Assembly (NCBI RefSeq): GCF_042767895.1
Contig: NC_091575.1
Span: forward strand, 20,534,187-20,554,186
Origin: Penaeus vannamei
Taxonomy: Eukaryota; Arthropoda; Malacostraca; Decapoda; Penaeidae
DNA: 20,000 nt
Reading direction: 5' to 3'
The notes under the pieces are model-generated. The model did no database searches. It worked only from the letters and a program-made list of their open reading frames with translations, and was not told the DNA's origin. A program made the translations under genes and the position numbers. The number at the start of each line of letters is the position of its first letter. Within the stretch, counting starts at the first letter, position 1. Below, in pieces: positions 10,421 to 20,000 of the stretch.

Positions 10421-11164
10421 CATTTCATTTTTTCATTACTAACGCTTTAAGGATGCATCATTAATCGTCTTTAACGTTTGCATAAGCGCAAAAACACATA
10501 AAGAAATGACAAGAACCAAAGAACAAAGCCTCCAAAGTAAAACTGAATAGAAATGAGATAAAAACGTGAACTGCAGTTCGTGCAGCTGTAACGAGAACTA
10601 CGAAATATATGAGGAATACAAGTTCTATATTCCGGCCAGTGAAAAAGAGCGATGTGGAAATAATAAAAGTAATTAGAGCGGCGAACATGTAGATGATTCT
10701 GGTCGTTTAAAGCTATCGGCATGTTTGGTCCTTTTTCACGATAAAAAAAAAGAAATATTTGCAAACAATTCTCTGTGAACACTTGGTGGAGCTTGATAGG
10801 AAAATGCGCTAAATATAAGCAGGCTATGAGTAATTCACAGACCCGGTCCAACACCATCAATATTGCATCACATCATCAATATTGCATCTATCGTGGAAGG
10901 CACTTACATAAATTGCACTTGGAAGTTGCTTGTTTAGCAAAGAGAAACCAGAAATAGAATACCACGGAGCATTCTTGGGTATCATGGAGTAGCTGGCAAA
11001 TTTATCAAAGTAAATACACACACACATAATTCGAAGATTAACAGAAAGAAAGAGAGAGAAAAAAATAAGAAAAAAAACAGACCTTTCATTTTCGAACATG
11101 GAATGCATGACGATCCTCACCCATCCATTTCAGTCACTCCTGATTCCTTCAAGAGAAACGTGGT
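10421..11164. other. Unrecognised AT-rich flank next to the truncated 18S
   Basis: About 740 bp of ordinary AT-rich DNA unlike anything else in the window. Short open frames occur on the minus strand (10,471-10,860 and 10,857-11,120), but they show no recognisable domain and their composition is what AT-rich non-coding DNA gives. It contains a 15-bp direct repeat, CATCAATATTGCATC, at 10,855-10,869 and 10,874-10,888, and an A-rich purine tract at 11,043-11,080. I see no poly(A) tail, terminal repeat or target-site duplication at the 18S junction that would name a transposon. It is most simply non-ribosomal flanking DNA or the body of an unidentified insertion. Confidence 0.5.
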
Positions 11165-11543
11165 TAACCTACAATCGAGAGCTGATAAGGCAGACGCCTG
11201 CAGGACGCGGCGCCGACCCAACCCGGGTTACGTGAGGGGTCGTGCGCTCGGCAAAAGTTACTCTGATTCACCAAGATGTGTGCGGCCGGCCCCTTGCGGG
11301 AACCGGCTGCCGAGGGTTTTGGTCTAATAAAAGCGCTCCTCCCTCGCGGTCGGAGACTACAAAGGCATGTATTAGCTCTAGAATTACCACAGTTATCCAA
11401 GTAATGCGGTTCAGCAGAGATCCAATGAGTTATATCTGATTTAATGAGCCGTCCGCGGTTTCGCCTTAAGTCGGCCTGTACTTACACATGCATGGCTTAA
11501 TCTTTGAGACAAGCATATGACTACTGGCAGGATCAACCAGGTA
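11165..11543 (-). rRNA. 18S (small subunit) rRNA, 5' fragment, truncated
   Basis: The minus strand begins TACCTGGTTGATCCTGCCAG at 11,543, the universal eukaryotic 18S 5' end. It continues with conserved blocks TCAAAGATTAAGCCATGCAT, GAAACCGCGG, GGCTCATTAAATCAG, ACTTGGATAACTGTGG and TTCTAGAGCTAATACATG. A GC-rich expanded variable region follows, containing GCTTTTATTAGACCAAAACC, then TGCCTTATCAGCTCTCGATT and GTAGGTTA. Beyond about 11,165 the match ends: the expected continuation through the next helices is absent and AT-rich DNA begins. Only 379 nt of a ~1.8-2 kb gene are present, so this copy cannot make a complete 18S. The retained part looks undamaged. The start is fixed by the conserved TACCTGG. 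Wording of the first 150 nt is arthropod-like, with low confidence on taxon. Confidence 0.97.
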
Positions 11544-13080
11544 GAAGCAACAACGCACACTAGCGTGGTCGTCGTCGTCGTCATATGAACAACATTAGGA
11601 GGAGGAGGACATGGAAGAAGGAGGAGGAGGAGGAGGGAGACGATAGCAGCTTTCTCGAGCGGGGGGCGGCAGCAGCAGCAGCAGCAGCTGCTGCCACAAT
11701 GGGCTGCGCTGCCCCCTTACGGGGGAGGCACTGCCGCCGCCGCCGCCGCTCTTCCGCTGCGGTCTTTCCTTCCTGCCTGCCTTCTTCCTCTCGCTTCTCT
11801 CTCGACCTCTCCGGTTATTGTTACTTTGGCTTTTCACATGGCAAAGCCCCCCCGGAAACGCCCGACGACTCTCGCCCCGCTCTCCCGCTGCTGCGGCCAG
11901 AAGCCACACCAGGAAGGAATGGGGACGAAGGAGGGGGGGCATTTCAAATAAAGGGGGGGCCGCACTTTTTTCGAGGGCTGGTTGTTGGGGGTCGTTTCTC
12001 TCTCGACTCAGGGTGCGCCGCACACAGGGGAGGGAGACGACAGCGTCGCCGGACCAGAACAACGGCCGCGGCGAGCTCCCTCCCGGGCGCGAGCCCTTTT
12101 TCTCTCTATCGCCATCGTGGTCGTGCAGCGACGGGGAGGACAGAGGACAGAGGGGGAGGGGGGCCAGCCAGCCAGCCAGCCGGCCGGGACAGGCGGGCTG
12201 CCAAGGCAGTGGGGCACAGGCTCACAGCTGTCAAGGCTGCTCACCCACACACACGCCTGCTTCCGGCAATCCCGCTCCGCACCCTTGAGCTGTGCAAGGC
12301 TAAGGGCAAGCCACGCCTTTGCTCACCGCCTCTCCGCCTTCTCCTCCTCCTCCTCCTCTTTCCTCCGTTCTCCGTCGCAGCAACGGGCCGCAGACAAAAC
12401 AACATACGACTCCAAACCCCCCCCGAAGAACGCCACACACAATGGGGCCCTAGCCGCAACTCGCGCTGCAAGGCTCGGCTCCGGAGGCAAGCAAGCAAGC
12501 AAGCAAGCAAGCACAAACGGGAGCCGGCAGGAGGCGAGCGAGCCAAGCCCGTGGCAAGGGGGAGGGGAGGTACTCTCGCTGGCCCAGTCTCCTTTTCAAC
12601 CTGCCTCACCCGTGGGCTCCGCAGGAGGAGGGGCGTGGGATTGCCGGGGGTTTCTTCCTTTCTCGCCGCAAGGGTGTGCACACCCGGGATCTAACTCCGC
12701 GCTACCGGGGGGCGGCACTCGGAAACCATTCCGAACGTCAAGAGAGGGGCGGTCGCCTGTGTGAAGGGCAGGACCACAACCGACACTGGCGGGGGTGGCA
12801 CGGGGACTGGTTACCCCGGCGGCCCCCGGTCGGCATCGTGGCGCGAGCCCGCGACCTTTGCTGTGCCAGGTTCGGGGGGGAGGGAAATTCGGGGAAGGGA
12901 CCGACGCCCGAGCTTACCAAGAGCACAGGACGGAGCCCAAACCCCCAAAAGACACCACACACCCCCGGACGTAAGAACAGGGAGAAAAGAGCAGAGCAGT
13001 AAGGGACAGAAGGGGAAAAGGAGCAGGGAGAGCGCCGCAACGGTGAGGGAGGGAAGAGATGCGGCCATGGGTGTCCCCCT
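11544..13080 (-). other. 5' external transcribed spacer (5' ETS)
   Basis: This region lies between the inferred Pol I start (about 13,080) and the 18S 5' end, on the minus strand, and is ~1.54 kb. It is not related to the IGS repeats. It is dense in short simple repeats: (GTC)n 11,567-11,582, (AGG)n about 11,599-11,638, (GCA)n 11,668-11,688, (CCG)n 11,730-11,748, (CAGC)n about 12,161-12,181, (CTC)n about 12,340-12,358 and (GCAA)n about 12,486-12,511. It also holds a perfect 14-bp palindrome, GGGTGTGCACACCC (12,672-12,685). Long open frames in it follow from composition and are not supported as genes. The identity rests on position; the upstream limit depends on the promoter inference. Confidence 0.8.
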
Positions 13081-13117
13081 ATAGTTGTCGGCGCGGTCCC
13101 TCAGCCAACACGACCGC
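13075..13117 (-). promoter_or_regulatory. RNA polymerase I gene promoter core (inferred)
   Basis: On the minus strand it runs from GCGGTCGTGT (13,117 side) through CGCCGACAACTATAGGGGG (13,092-13,075 side). Over these 43 positions it differs from the common spacer-unit core at only about two positions. The flanks then diverge completely, downstream immediately after the G-run. It is the copy nearest the 18S gene, with no further copy between it and 18S. TATA followed by a purine/G run resembles the initiation element described for arthropod rDNA. I place initiation near 13,080 by analogy; it is not measured here. Confidence 0.75.
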
Positions 13118-13491
13118 AAACAGGGGCTCCTCCTGCGCCACGCCCAGGGAGAGGACGCCCTCCGCACGCCCCACCACCCACGCCCCGGTAAACGCCTCAC
13201 TCTCTCGCGGGTGGAGGGCGGGGAGCAACGGGCCCACAGCCGCAAACCCCGCTGCACCGCCTCTTGCCCCCGCCCGCCACGCTCGCCGGCCGGCCCCGAG
13301 GGCGGCCTGCTCCGGCCGGCTCCGGCCCCGAGGGGGACCCGCGCCCGCCTCGCCGCGTTCCAGCCCAGCCCAGCACGCTCGGCAGGGGGTGGGGAGAGGG
13401 CCGCGCGTTGGCGGGCCAGGGCAGCGGGGACCGCCGCGGCCACGGCTTGCCGCCGCCGCCGCCGCCCGCCGACACCCAAATGAAGGTGGAC
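13118..13491 (-). other. Promoter-proximal spacer, single copy
   Basis: The segment between the last spacer promoter and the gene promoter. It contains a diverged box (CTCTCTCGCGGGTGGAGGG, about 13,199-13,217), a CCGGCCGGCCCCGAGGG region, and (GCC)n near 13,451-13,470. Its upstream half (13,305-13,491) is repeated inverted at 6,079-6,270 in the left arm. Its downstream half (13,118-13,300) occurs only here in the window. Confidence 0.75.
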
Positions 13492-13537
13492 CACCCTGTA
13501 GTTGTCGGCGCGGGCCGACTCAGCCCACACGACCGCG
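13492..13537 (-). promoter_or_regulatory. Last spacer promoter before the gene promoter (TACA variant)
   Basis: Minus-strand core with TACAGGG (13,497-13,500) instead of TATAGGG and two extra bases in the GGGCCGACTCAGCC stretch. It lies 417 bp upstream of the gene promoter core. The same variant is found at 6,036-6,081. The weakened TATA suggests lower activity than the standard copies, which is an inference. Confidence 0.65.
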
Positions 13538-16500
13538 GGGCAGGGGCCGCTCGGCCCCGGGGGCCAGGGAAGGCAGCCCCTCCGACGGCCCCGGCAGCCA
13601 GGATCCCCCCAAAGCCTGCCCCGCTTTCGGGGACGGGAGCCGGAGAGGCAGGGGCTTCCTCGCGGCGGCGGAGGCCACGCCCGCGCCCGCCGCCGCCGCC
13701 TCCGCCCTCGGCCCTCGGCCCGAGAGGGCGCAGGGGGCAGGAGAGCCCAAGCCGCCTGCCCGGGGGGCGAGGCCCAACCAGCAGGATGCCCCCGCACCGC
13801 CCACGCAAGGCCCCCGACCGGCCCCGACGGTGAGCTTGCCCGCCCGCCCGCCAGCCCGCAGCCGCCGAAGGTGGTTCCCCCCTATAGTTGTCGGCGCGGG
13901 CCCTCAGCCCACACGACCGCGGGCAGGGCTCGGCCCCGGGGGCCACGGAAGGCAGCCCCTCCGACGGCCCCGGCAGCCAGGACCCCCCAAAGCCTGCCCC
14001 GCTTTCGGGGACGGGAGCCGGAGAGGCAGGGGCTTCCTCGCGGCGGCGGGGACCACGCCCGCGCCCGCCGACGCCGCCTCCGCCCCCGCCCCCGGCCTGA
14101 GAGGGCGCAGGGGGCAGGAGAGCCCAAGCCGCCTGCCCGGGGGGCGAGGCCCAACCAGCAGGATGCCCCCGCACCGCCCACGCAAGGCCCCCGACCGGCC
14201 CCGACGGTGAGCTTGCCCGCCCGCCCGCCAGCCCGCAGCCGCCGAAGGTGGTTCCCCCCTATAGTTGTCGGCGCGGGCCCTCAGCCCACACGACCGCGGG
14301 CAGGGCTCGGCCCCGGGGGCCACGGAAGGCAGCCCCTCCGACGGCCCCGGCAGCCAGGACCCCCCAAAGCCTGCCCCGCTTTCGAGGACGGGAGCCGGAG
14401 AGGCAGGGGCTTCCTCGCGGCGGCGGGGGCCACGTCCGCGCCCGCCGCCTCCGCCTCCGCCCCTGCCCCCAGCCCAAGAGGGCGCAGGGGGAAAGAGAGC
14501 CCAAGCCGCCTGCCCGGGGGGCGAAGCCCAACCAGCAGTATCAAACCGCACCACCCGCGCAAGGCCCCCGACAGGCCACGACGGCGAGCTTGCCCGCCCG
14601 CTCGCCAGCCCGCAGCCGCCGAAGGTGGTTCACCCCTATAGTTGTCGGCGTGGGCCCTCAGCCCACACGACCGCGGGCAGGGCTCGGCCCCGGGGGCCAC
14701 GGAAAGCAGCCCCTCCGACGGCCCCGGCAGCCAGGACCCCCCAAAGCCTGCACCGCTTTCGGGGACGGGAGCCGGAGAGGCAGGGGCTTCATCACGGCGG
14801 CGGGGGGCACGCCCTCGCCCACCGCTGCCGCCTCCGCCCTCGGCCCGAGAGGGCGCAGGGGGCAGGAGAGCCCAAGCCGCCTGCCCGGGGGGCGAGGCCC
14901 AACCAGCAGGATGCCCCCGCACCGCCCGCGCAAGGCCCCCGACCGGCCCCGACGGCGAGCTTGCCCGCCCGCCCGCCAGCCCGCAGCCGCCGAAGGTGGT
15001 TCCCCCCTATAGTTGTCGGCGCGGGCCCTCAGCCCACACGACCGCGGGCAGGGCTCGGCCCCGGGGGCCACGGAAGGCAGCCCCTCCGACGGCCCCGGCA
15101 GCCAGGACCCCCCAAAGCCTGCCCCGCTTTCGGGGACGGGAGCCGGAGAGGCAGGGGCTTCCTCGCTGCGGCGGGGGCCACGCCCCCGCCCCCGGCCTGA
15201 GAGGGCGCAGGGGGCAGGAGAGCCCAAGCCGCCTGCCCGGGGGGCGAGGCCCAACCAGCAGGATGCCCCCGCAACGCCCGCGCAAGGCCCCCGACCGGCC
15301 CCGACGGCGAGCTTGCCCGCCCGCCCGCCAGCCCGCAGCCGCCGAAGGTGGTTCCCCCCTATAGTTGTCGGCGCGGGCCCTCAGCCCACACGACCGCGGG
15401 CAGGGCTCGGCCCCGGGGGCCACGGAAGGCAGCCCCTCCGACGGCCCCGGCAGCCAGGACCCCCCAAAGCCTGCCCCGCTTTCGGGGACGGGAGCCGGAG
15501 AGGCAGGGGCTTCACTACGGCGGCGGGGGGCACGCCCTCGCCCGCCGCCGCCGCCTCCGCCCTCGGCCCGAGAGGGCGCAGGGGGCAGGAGAGCCCAAGC
15601 CGCCTGCCCGGGGGGCGAGGCCCAACCAGCAGGATGCCCCCGCACCGCCCGCGCAAGGCCCCCGACCGGCCCCGACGGCGAGCTTGCCCGCCCGCCCGCC
15701 AGCCCGCAGCCGCCGAAGGTGGTTCCCCCCTATAGTTGTCGGCGCGGGCCCTCAGCCCACACGACCGCGGGCAGGGCTCGGCCCCGGGGGCCACGGAAGG
15801 CAGCCCCTCCGACGGCCCCGGCAGCCAGGACCCCCCAAAGCCTGCCCCGCTTTCGGGGACGGGAGCCGGAGAGGCAGGGGCTTCATCACGGCGGCGGGGG
15901 GCACGCCCTCGCCCGCCGCCGCCGCCTCCGCCCCCGGCCCGAGAGGGCGCAGGGGGCAGGAGAGCCCAAGCCGCCCGCCCGGGGGGCGAGGCCCAACCAG
16001 CATCGGCCAGCCCGCAGCCGCCGAAGGTGCCCCGCGGAAGGCAGGGCTCGGCCTCCGACGGCCCCGGCAGCCAGGACCCCCCAAAGCCTGCCCCGCTTTC
16101 GGGGACGGGAGCCGGAGAGGCAGGGGCTTCCTAGCGGCGACGGGGACCACGCCCGCCGCCTCCGCCTCCGCCCCCGCCCCCGGCCCGAGAGGGCGCAGGG
16201 GGCAGGAGAGCCCAAGCCGCCTGCCCGGGGGGCGAGGCCCAACCAGCAGGATGCCCCCGCAACGCCCGCGCAAGGCCCCCGACCGGCCCCGACGGCGAGC
16301 TTGCCCGCCCGCCCGCCAGCCCGCAGCCGCCGAAGGTGGTTCCCCCCTATAGTTGTCGGCGCGGGCCCTCAGCCCACACGACCGCGGGCAGGGCTCGGCC
16401 CCGGGGGCCACGGAAGGCAGCCCCTCCGACGGCCCCGGCAGCCAGGACCCCCCAAAGCCTGCCCCGCTTTCGGGGACGGGAGCCGGAGAGGCAGGGGCTT

Positions 16501-19500
16501 CATCACGGCGGCGGGGGGCACGCCCTCGCCCGCCGCCGCCGCCTCCGCCCTCGGCCCGAGAGGGCGCAGGGGGCAGGAGAGCCCAAGCCGCCTGCCCGGG
16601 GGGCGAGGCCCAACCAGCAGGATGCCCCCGCACCGCCCGCGCAAGGCCCCCGACCGGCCCCGACGGCGAGCTTGCCCGCCCGCCCGCCAGCCCGCAGCCG
16701 CCGAAGGTGGTTCCCCCCTATAGTTGTCGGCGCGGGCCCTCAGCCCACACGACCGCGGGCAGGGCTCGGCCCCGGGGGCCACGGAAGGCAGCCCCTCCGA
16801 CGGCCCCGGCAGCCAGGACCCCCCAAAGCCTGCCCCGCTTTCGGGGACGGGAGCCGGAGAGGCAGGGGCTTCCTCGCGGCGGCGGGGGCCACGCCCGCGC
16901 CCGCCGCCTCCGCCTCCGCCCCCGGCCCGAGAGGGCGCAGGGGGCAGGAGAGCCCAAGCCGCCTGCCCGGGGGGCGAGGCCCAACCAGCAGGATGCCCCC
17001 GCAACGCCCGCGCAAGGCCCCCGACAGGCCCCGACGGCGAGCTTGCCCGCCCGCCCGCCAGCCCGCAGCCGCCGAAGGTGGTTCCCCCCTATAGTTGTCG
17101 GCGCGGGCCCTCAGCCCACACGACCGCGGGCAGGGCTCGGCCCCGGGGGCCACGGAAGGCAGCCCCTCCGACGGCCCCGGCAGCCAGGACCCCCCAAAGC
17201 CTGCCCCGCTTTCGGGGACGGGAGCCGGAGAGGCAGGGGCTTCATCACGGCGGCGGGGGGCACGCCCGCGCCCGCCGCCGCCGCCTCCGCCCTCGGCCCG
17301 AGAGGGCGCAGGGGGCAGGAGAGCCCAAGCCGCCTGCCCGGGGGGCGAGGCCCAACCAGCAGGATGCCCCAGCACCGCCCGCGCAAGGCCCCCGACAGGC
17401 CCCGACGGCGAGCTTGCCCGCCCGCCCGCCAGCCCGCAGCCGCCGAAGGTGGTTCCCCCCTATAGTTGTCGGCGCGGGCCCTCAGCCCACACGACCGCGG
17501 GCAGGGCTCGGCCCCGGGGGCCACGGAAGGCAGCCCCTCCGACGGCCCCGGCAGCCAGGACCCCCCAAAGCCTGCCCCGCTTTCGGGGACGGGAGCCGGA
17601 GAGGCAGGGGCTTCATCACGGCGGCGGGGGGCACTCCCGCTCCCGCCGCCGCCGCCTCAGCCCTCGGCCCGAGAGGGCGCAGGGGGCAGGAGAGCCCAAG
17701 CCGCCTGCCCGGGGGGCGAGGCCCAACCAGCAGGATGCCCCCGCAACGCCCGCGCAAGGCCCCCGACAGGCCCCGACGGCGAGCTTGCCCGTCCGCCCGC
17801 CAGCCCGCAGCCGCCGAAGGTGGTTCCCCCCTATAGTTGTCGGCGCGGGCCCTCAGCCCACACGACCGCGGGCAGGGCTCGGCCCCGGGGGCCACGGAAG
17901 GCAGCCCCTCCGACGGCCCCGGCAGCCAGGACCCCCCAAAGCCTGCCCCGCTTTCGGGGACGGGAGCCGGAGAGGCAGGGGCTTAATCACGGCGGCGGGG
18001 GGCACGCCCGCGCCCGCCGCCTCCGCCCTCGGCCCGAGAGGGCGCAGGGGGCAGGAGAGCCCAAGCCGCCTGCCCGGGGGGCGAGGCCCAACCAGCAGGA
18101 TGCCCCCGCACCGCCCGCGCAAGGCCCCCGACAGGCCCCGACGGCGAGCTTGCCCGCCCGCCCGCCAGCCCGCAGCCGCCGAAGGTGGTTCCCCCCTATA
18201 GTTGTCGGCGCGGGCCCTCAGCCCACACGACCGCGGGCAGGGCTCGGCCCCGGGGGCCACGGAAGGCAGCCCCTCCGACGGCCCCGGCAGCCAGGACCCC
18301 CCAAAGCCTGCCCCGCTTTCGGGGACGGGAGCCGGAGAGGCAGGGGCTTCCTCGCGGCGGCGGGGGCCACGCCCGCGCCCGCCGCCTCCGCCTCCGCCCC
18401 CGGCCCGAGAGGGCGCAGGGGGCAGGAGAGCCCAAGCCGCCTGCCCGGGGGGCGAGGCCCAACCAGCAGGATGCCCCCGCAACGCCCGCGCAAGGCCCCC
18501 GACCGGCCCCGACGGCGAGCTTGCCCGCCCGCCCGCCAGCCCGCAGCCGCCGAAGGTGGTTCCCCCCTATAGTTGTCGGCGCGGGCCCTCAGCCCACACG
18601 ACCGCGGGCAGGGCTCGGCCCCGGGGGCCACGGAAGGCAGCCCCTCCGACGGCCCCGGCAGCCAGGACCCCCCAAAGCCTGCCCCGCTTTCGGGGACGGG
18701 AGCCGGAGAGGCAGGGGCTTCATCACGGCGGCGGGGGGAACGCCATCGCCGCCGCCGCCGCCTCCGCCCTCGGCCCGAGAGGGCGCAGGGGGCAGGAGAG
18801 CCCAAGCCGCCTGCCCGGGGGGCGAGGCCCAACCAGCAGGATGCCCCAGCACCGCCCGCGCAAGGCCCCCGACAGGCCCCGACGGCGAGCTTGCCCGCCC
18901 GCCCGCCAGCCCGCAGCCGCCGAAGGTGGTTCCCCCCTATAGTTGTCGGCGCGGGCCCTCAGCCCACACGACCGCGGGCAGGGCTCGGCCCCGGGGGCCA
19001 CGGAAGGCAGCCCCTCCGACGGCCCCGGCAGCCAGGACCCCCCAAAGCCTGCCCCGCTTTCGGGGACGGGAGCCGGAGAGGCAGGGGCTTCATCACGGCG
19101 GCGGGGGGCACTCCCGCTCCCGCCGCCCCCGCCTCAGCCCTCGGCCCGAGAGGGCGCAGGGGGCAGGAGAGCCCAAGCCGCCCGCCCGGGGGGCGAGGCC
19201 CAACCAGCAGGATGCCCCAGCACCGCCCACGCAAGGCCCCCGACCGGCCCCGACGGCGAGCTTGCCCGCCCGCCCGCCAGCCCGCAGCCGCCGAAGGTGG
19301 TTCCCCCCTATAGTTGTCGGCGCGGGCCCTCAGCCCACACGACCGCGGGCAGGGCTCGGCCCCGGGGGCCACGGAAGGCAGCCCCTCCGACGGCCCCGGC
19401 AGCCAGGACCCCCCAAAGCCTGCCCCGCTTTCGGGGACGGGAGCCGGAGAGGCAGGGGCTTCCTCGCGGCGGCGGGGGCCACGCCCGCGCCCGCCGCCTC

Positions 19501-20000
19501 CGCCCCCGCCCCCGGCCCGAGAGGGCGCAGGGGGCAGGAGAGCCCAAGCCGCCTGCCCGGGGGGCGAGGCCCAACCAGCAGGATGCCCCAGCACCGCCCG
19601 CGCATGGCCCCCGACAGGCCCCGACGGCGAGCCTGCCCGCCCTCCCGCCAGCCCACAGCCGCCGAAGGTGATTCCTCCCTATAGTTGTCGGCGCGGGCCC
19701 TCAGCCCACACGACCGCGGGCAGGGCTCGGCCCCGGGGGCCACGGAAGGCAGCCCCTCCGACGGCCCCGGCAGCCAGGACCCCCCAAAGCCTGCCCCGCT
19801 TTCGGGGACGGGAGCCGGAGAGGCAGGGGCTTCATCACGGCGGCGGGGGGCACGCCCTCGCCCGCCGCCGCCGCCTCCGCCCTCGGCCCGAGAGGGCGCA
19901 GGGGGCAGGAGAGCCCAAGCCGCCTGCCCGGGGGGCGAGGCCCAACCAGCAGGATGCCCCAGCACCGCCCGCGCAAGGCCCCCGACCTGCCCCGACGGCG
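13538..20000 (-). repeat. Main rDNA spacer array, ~371-bp units with spacer promoters
   Basis: About seventeen units in tandem, continuing past the window end. Promoter TATA equivalents on the minus strand begin at 13,883, 14,260, 14,637, 15,008, 15,360, 15,731, 16,348, 16,719, 17,090, 17,461, 17,832, 18,197, 18,568, 18,938, 19,309 and 19,680. All point toward the 18S gene. The modal period is 371 bp; departures (352, 365, 377) come mainly from CCG/CCT copy number within the unit. The interval 15,731 to 16,348 is 617 bp and contains one deleted unit with no promoter. Neighbouring units are nearly identical, as expected from concerted evolution. Unit subtypes, such as CGACAGGCCCCG against CGACCGGCCCCG, run in patches (17,020-18,160), showing local spread of variants. 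Confidence 0.93.
15995..16055 (-). other. Spacer unit with internal deletions, promoter lost
   Basis: After CCCAACCAGCA (about 16,003) the sequence jumps to TCGGCCAGCCCGCAGCCGCC, skipping the usual GGATGCCCC to GCTTGCC stretch. After CCGAAGGTG it jumps again to CCCCGCGGAAGGCAGGG, removing the TATAG core and most of the upstream block. Together these removed about 125 bp. Units on both sides are normal. It is a naturally promoterless unit. Confidence 0.8.

Noticed and set aside
10461..11120. Short minus-strand open frames in the AT-rich flank
   Set aside because: They overlap one another, are rich in Phe/Tyr/Ile as AT-rich non-coding DNA gives, and match no family I recognise.
11165..11180. 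R-element type retrotransposon insertion in rDNA
   Set aside because: The best-known elements target 28S, or other 18S sites. Here I see no poly(A), no reverse transcriptase frame and no resumed 18S on the far side within the window.
11585..12764. Long open frames in the ETS
   Set aside because: They are open on both strands over simple GC-rich repeats and lie inside the pre-rRNA leader.
13538..20000. CRISPR-like array
   Set aside because: Whole 371-bp units repeat head to tail without short constant repeats and unique spacers.

Overview
This window is eukaryotic ribosomal DNA: almost all of it is intergenic spacer (IGS), with the first 379 nt of one 18S rRNA gene on the minus strand. I support no protein-coding gene. 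The many long open frames lie in roughly 80% GC tandem repeats that contain few stop codons on either strand. The 18S 5' end is unmistakable, and its wording (for example GTAAGTACAGGCCG and GGCGAAACCGCGG) together with a GC-rich expanded variable region looks metazoan and most like arthropod or crustacean. I hold that placement with low confidence. Long (AT)n and (GT)n tracts fit a microsatellite-rich animal genome.

Right half, in transcription order on the minus strand: a tandem array of ~371-bp spacer units (20,000 down to 13,496), a promoter-proximal spacer (13,495 to 13,118), the inferred Pol I gene promoter (13,117 to 13,075), a ~1.54-kb 5' external transcribed spacer (13,080 to 11,544), and the 18S 5' end (11,543 to 11,165). 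There the 18S gene stops and runs into unrecognised AT-rich DNA (10,421-11,164). Every standard spacer unit carries a copy of the same ~43-bp promoter core seen at the gene promoter, all pointing toward the 18S gene. This is the known architecture of duplicated spacer promoters in animal rDNA.

Left half: the same spacer DNA arranged as a large, imperfect inverted repeat. The left arm (about 1,271-6,270) runs in plus orientation and the right arm (about 6,271-10,300) in minus orientation. They meet at a sharp fold junction near 6,270. From each outer end inward, an arm has (AT)n microsatellite, ~700 bp of lower-GC spacer, a block of divergent spacer units, then 371-bp units. The arms differ in unit number, a 32-bp indel, microsatellite length and point changes, so they are not one sequence copied exactly. 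Positions 1-1,270 hold another piece of spacer array, ending in a short foldback against the (AT)n tract.

The main result is a rearranged rDNA locus, either an array edge or an orphon: a truncated 18S gene with an intact-looking promoter and ETS, beside a palindromic spacer whose promoters converge on the fold point. I found no CRISPR array, tRNA, recognisable transposon or other new system.
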